Source of the DNA: Shewanella sp. MBTL60-112-B2
Lineage (GTDB): Bacteria > Pseudomonadota > Gammaproteobacteria > Enterobacterales > Shewanellaceae
Length of the DNA stretch: 64,000 nucleotides
Assembly: GCF_019655055.1 (NCBI RefSeq)
Contig: NZ_BPFA01000005.1
Coordinates: 1-64,000, forward strand
Direction of reading: 5' to 3'
A program made the translations under genes and the position numbers. This document shows positions 63,805 through 64,000 of this stretch, piece after piece; within the stretch, counting starts at the first letter, position 1; the number at the start of each line of letters is the position of its first letter. The notes under the pieces were generated by a model. It saw only the letters and a program-made list of their open reading frames with translations, was not told where the DNA came from and made no database searches.

Positions 63805-64000
63805 TTACTTATTTAGCATCTTCATCATGGTTTGTTGAATCAACGCTTCCATCTCTGGTGTTGTCTCAGTTCGTGGCTGAGCTAACGTCTTCAGCAGCTC
63901 AGCCTGACGGTAATCTGGCACATCACCATAACTATAAAAGCTGGTCAACACGCTTTCATGCCCTAAATTTTGGCTCCATGCTTTAAACTCTTCTGGCGTA
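63805..64000 (-). CDS. Tyrosine integrase, C-terminal part
   Basis: The frame runs in from the right edge and ends TPEEFKAWSQNLGHESVLTS ... QAELLKTLAQ ... MMKMLNK with a TAA at 63805-63807. The segment AWSQNLGHESVLTSFYSYG carries the conserved LGH box and the catalytic Tyr (FYSYG) of phage-type integrases. About 64 residues are visible; the rest lies beyond the window. Its partner may be the resolvase on the same strand. Confidence 0.8.
   Translation of the reverse strand, partial: TPEEFKAWSQNLGHESVLTSFYSYGDVPDYRQAELLKTLAQPRTETTPEMEALIQQTMMKMLNK

Noticed and set aside
1..64000. CRISPR array, tRNA or rRNA genes
   Set aside because: No regularly spaced 25-40-bp direct repeats and no recognisable tRNA or rRNA sequence were seen; only the heptamer array and the dispersed 30-bp repeats exist.

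Overview
The window looks like a chromosomal stretch of a marine gammaproteobacterium, most likely Shewanella or a close relative. This is judged from protein resemblance, gene content (GH18 chitinase, norVW, DUF2999, ppnP, BCCT transporter, many c-di-GMP proteins), moderate GC and typical hairpin-T-run terminators. No rRNA or tRNA gene was seen.

Layout. 0.5-2.2 kb: small Mop (molybdate-binding) protein, a small membrane protein, and a NifX/NifB-type plus UPF0251 regulator pair. 2.4-7.6 kb: five-gene nickel ABC importer (nikABCDE order, leftward) with a divergent nikR. 7.6-12.8 kb: AraC regulator with divergent Bcr/CflA exporter, DUF1275 protein and a large lipoprotein. 12.8-18.5 kb: cyclophilin, a Tat-exported class V PLP enzyme, and a coupled pair of periplasmic binding protein and GGDEF-EAL protein. 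18.9-23 kb: norVW behind a clear sigma-54 promoter with NorR-like sites, and a cysteine-synthase-like enzyme. 23-27 kb: an exported HisC-like aminotransferase and a multidomain chitinase preceded by a c-di-GMP-I (GEMM-I) riboswitch. 27-35 kb: YiaW/YiaV-like pair, Bax-inhibitor-like protein, AraC, GNAT, DUF2999, a purine permease with a guanine-type riboswitch, and a TerC/CBS protein. 35-48 kb: lipoprotein with an internal duplication, BamA-type barrel plus DUF3108 pair, PAP2 phosphatase, SBP/HD-GYP protein, ppnP, a thioredoxin-fold protein without its cysteines, a Sel1 lipoprotein and a BCCT transporter.

50.4-57.6 kb is an AT-richer accessory island: an Imm11/DUF1629-like immunity gene, a small unknown gene, a NERD/zinc-ribbon gene followed by a coiled-coil gene, a REP-associated (Y1/HUH) transposase, decayed copies of the immunity and NERD gene ends, three copies of a ~30-bp hairpin repeat, and a WD40/TPR protein. 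58.2-62.8 kb: an alkylsulfatase-like protein that has lost most metal ligands, a divergent LysR regulator and an HSL-type esterase. 63-64 kb: a serine resolvase, a probable resolution site of nested inverted repeats, and the C-terminal end of a tyrosine integrase, so another mobile element begins at the right edge.

Themes. Cyclic-di-GMP recurs (GGDEF-EAL with its binding-protein partner, HD-GYP receptor, GEMM-I switch on chitinase). Two riboswitches and one sigma-54 promoter are readable directly. The most unusual parts are the accessory island with its partly duplicated immunity/NERD module and the metal-site-degenerate sulfatase relative. All family assignments come from reading the sequence; no database search was run.
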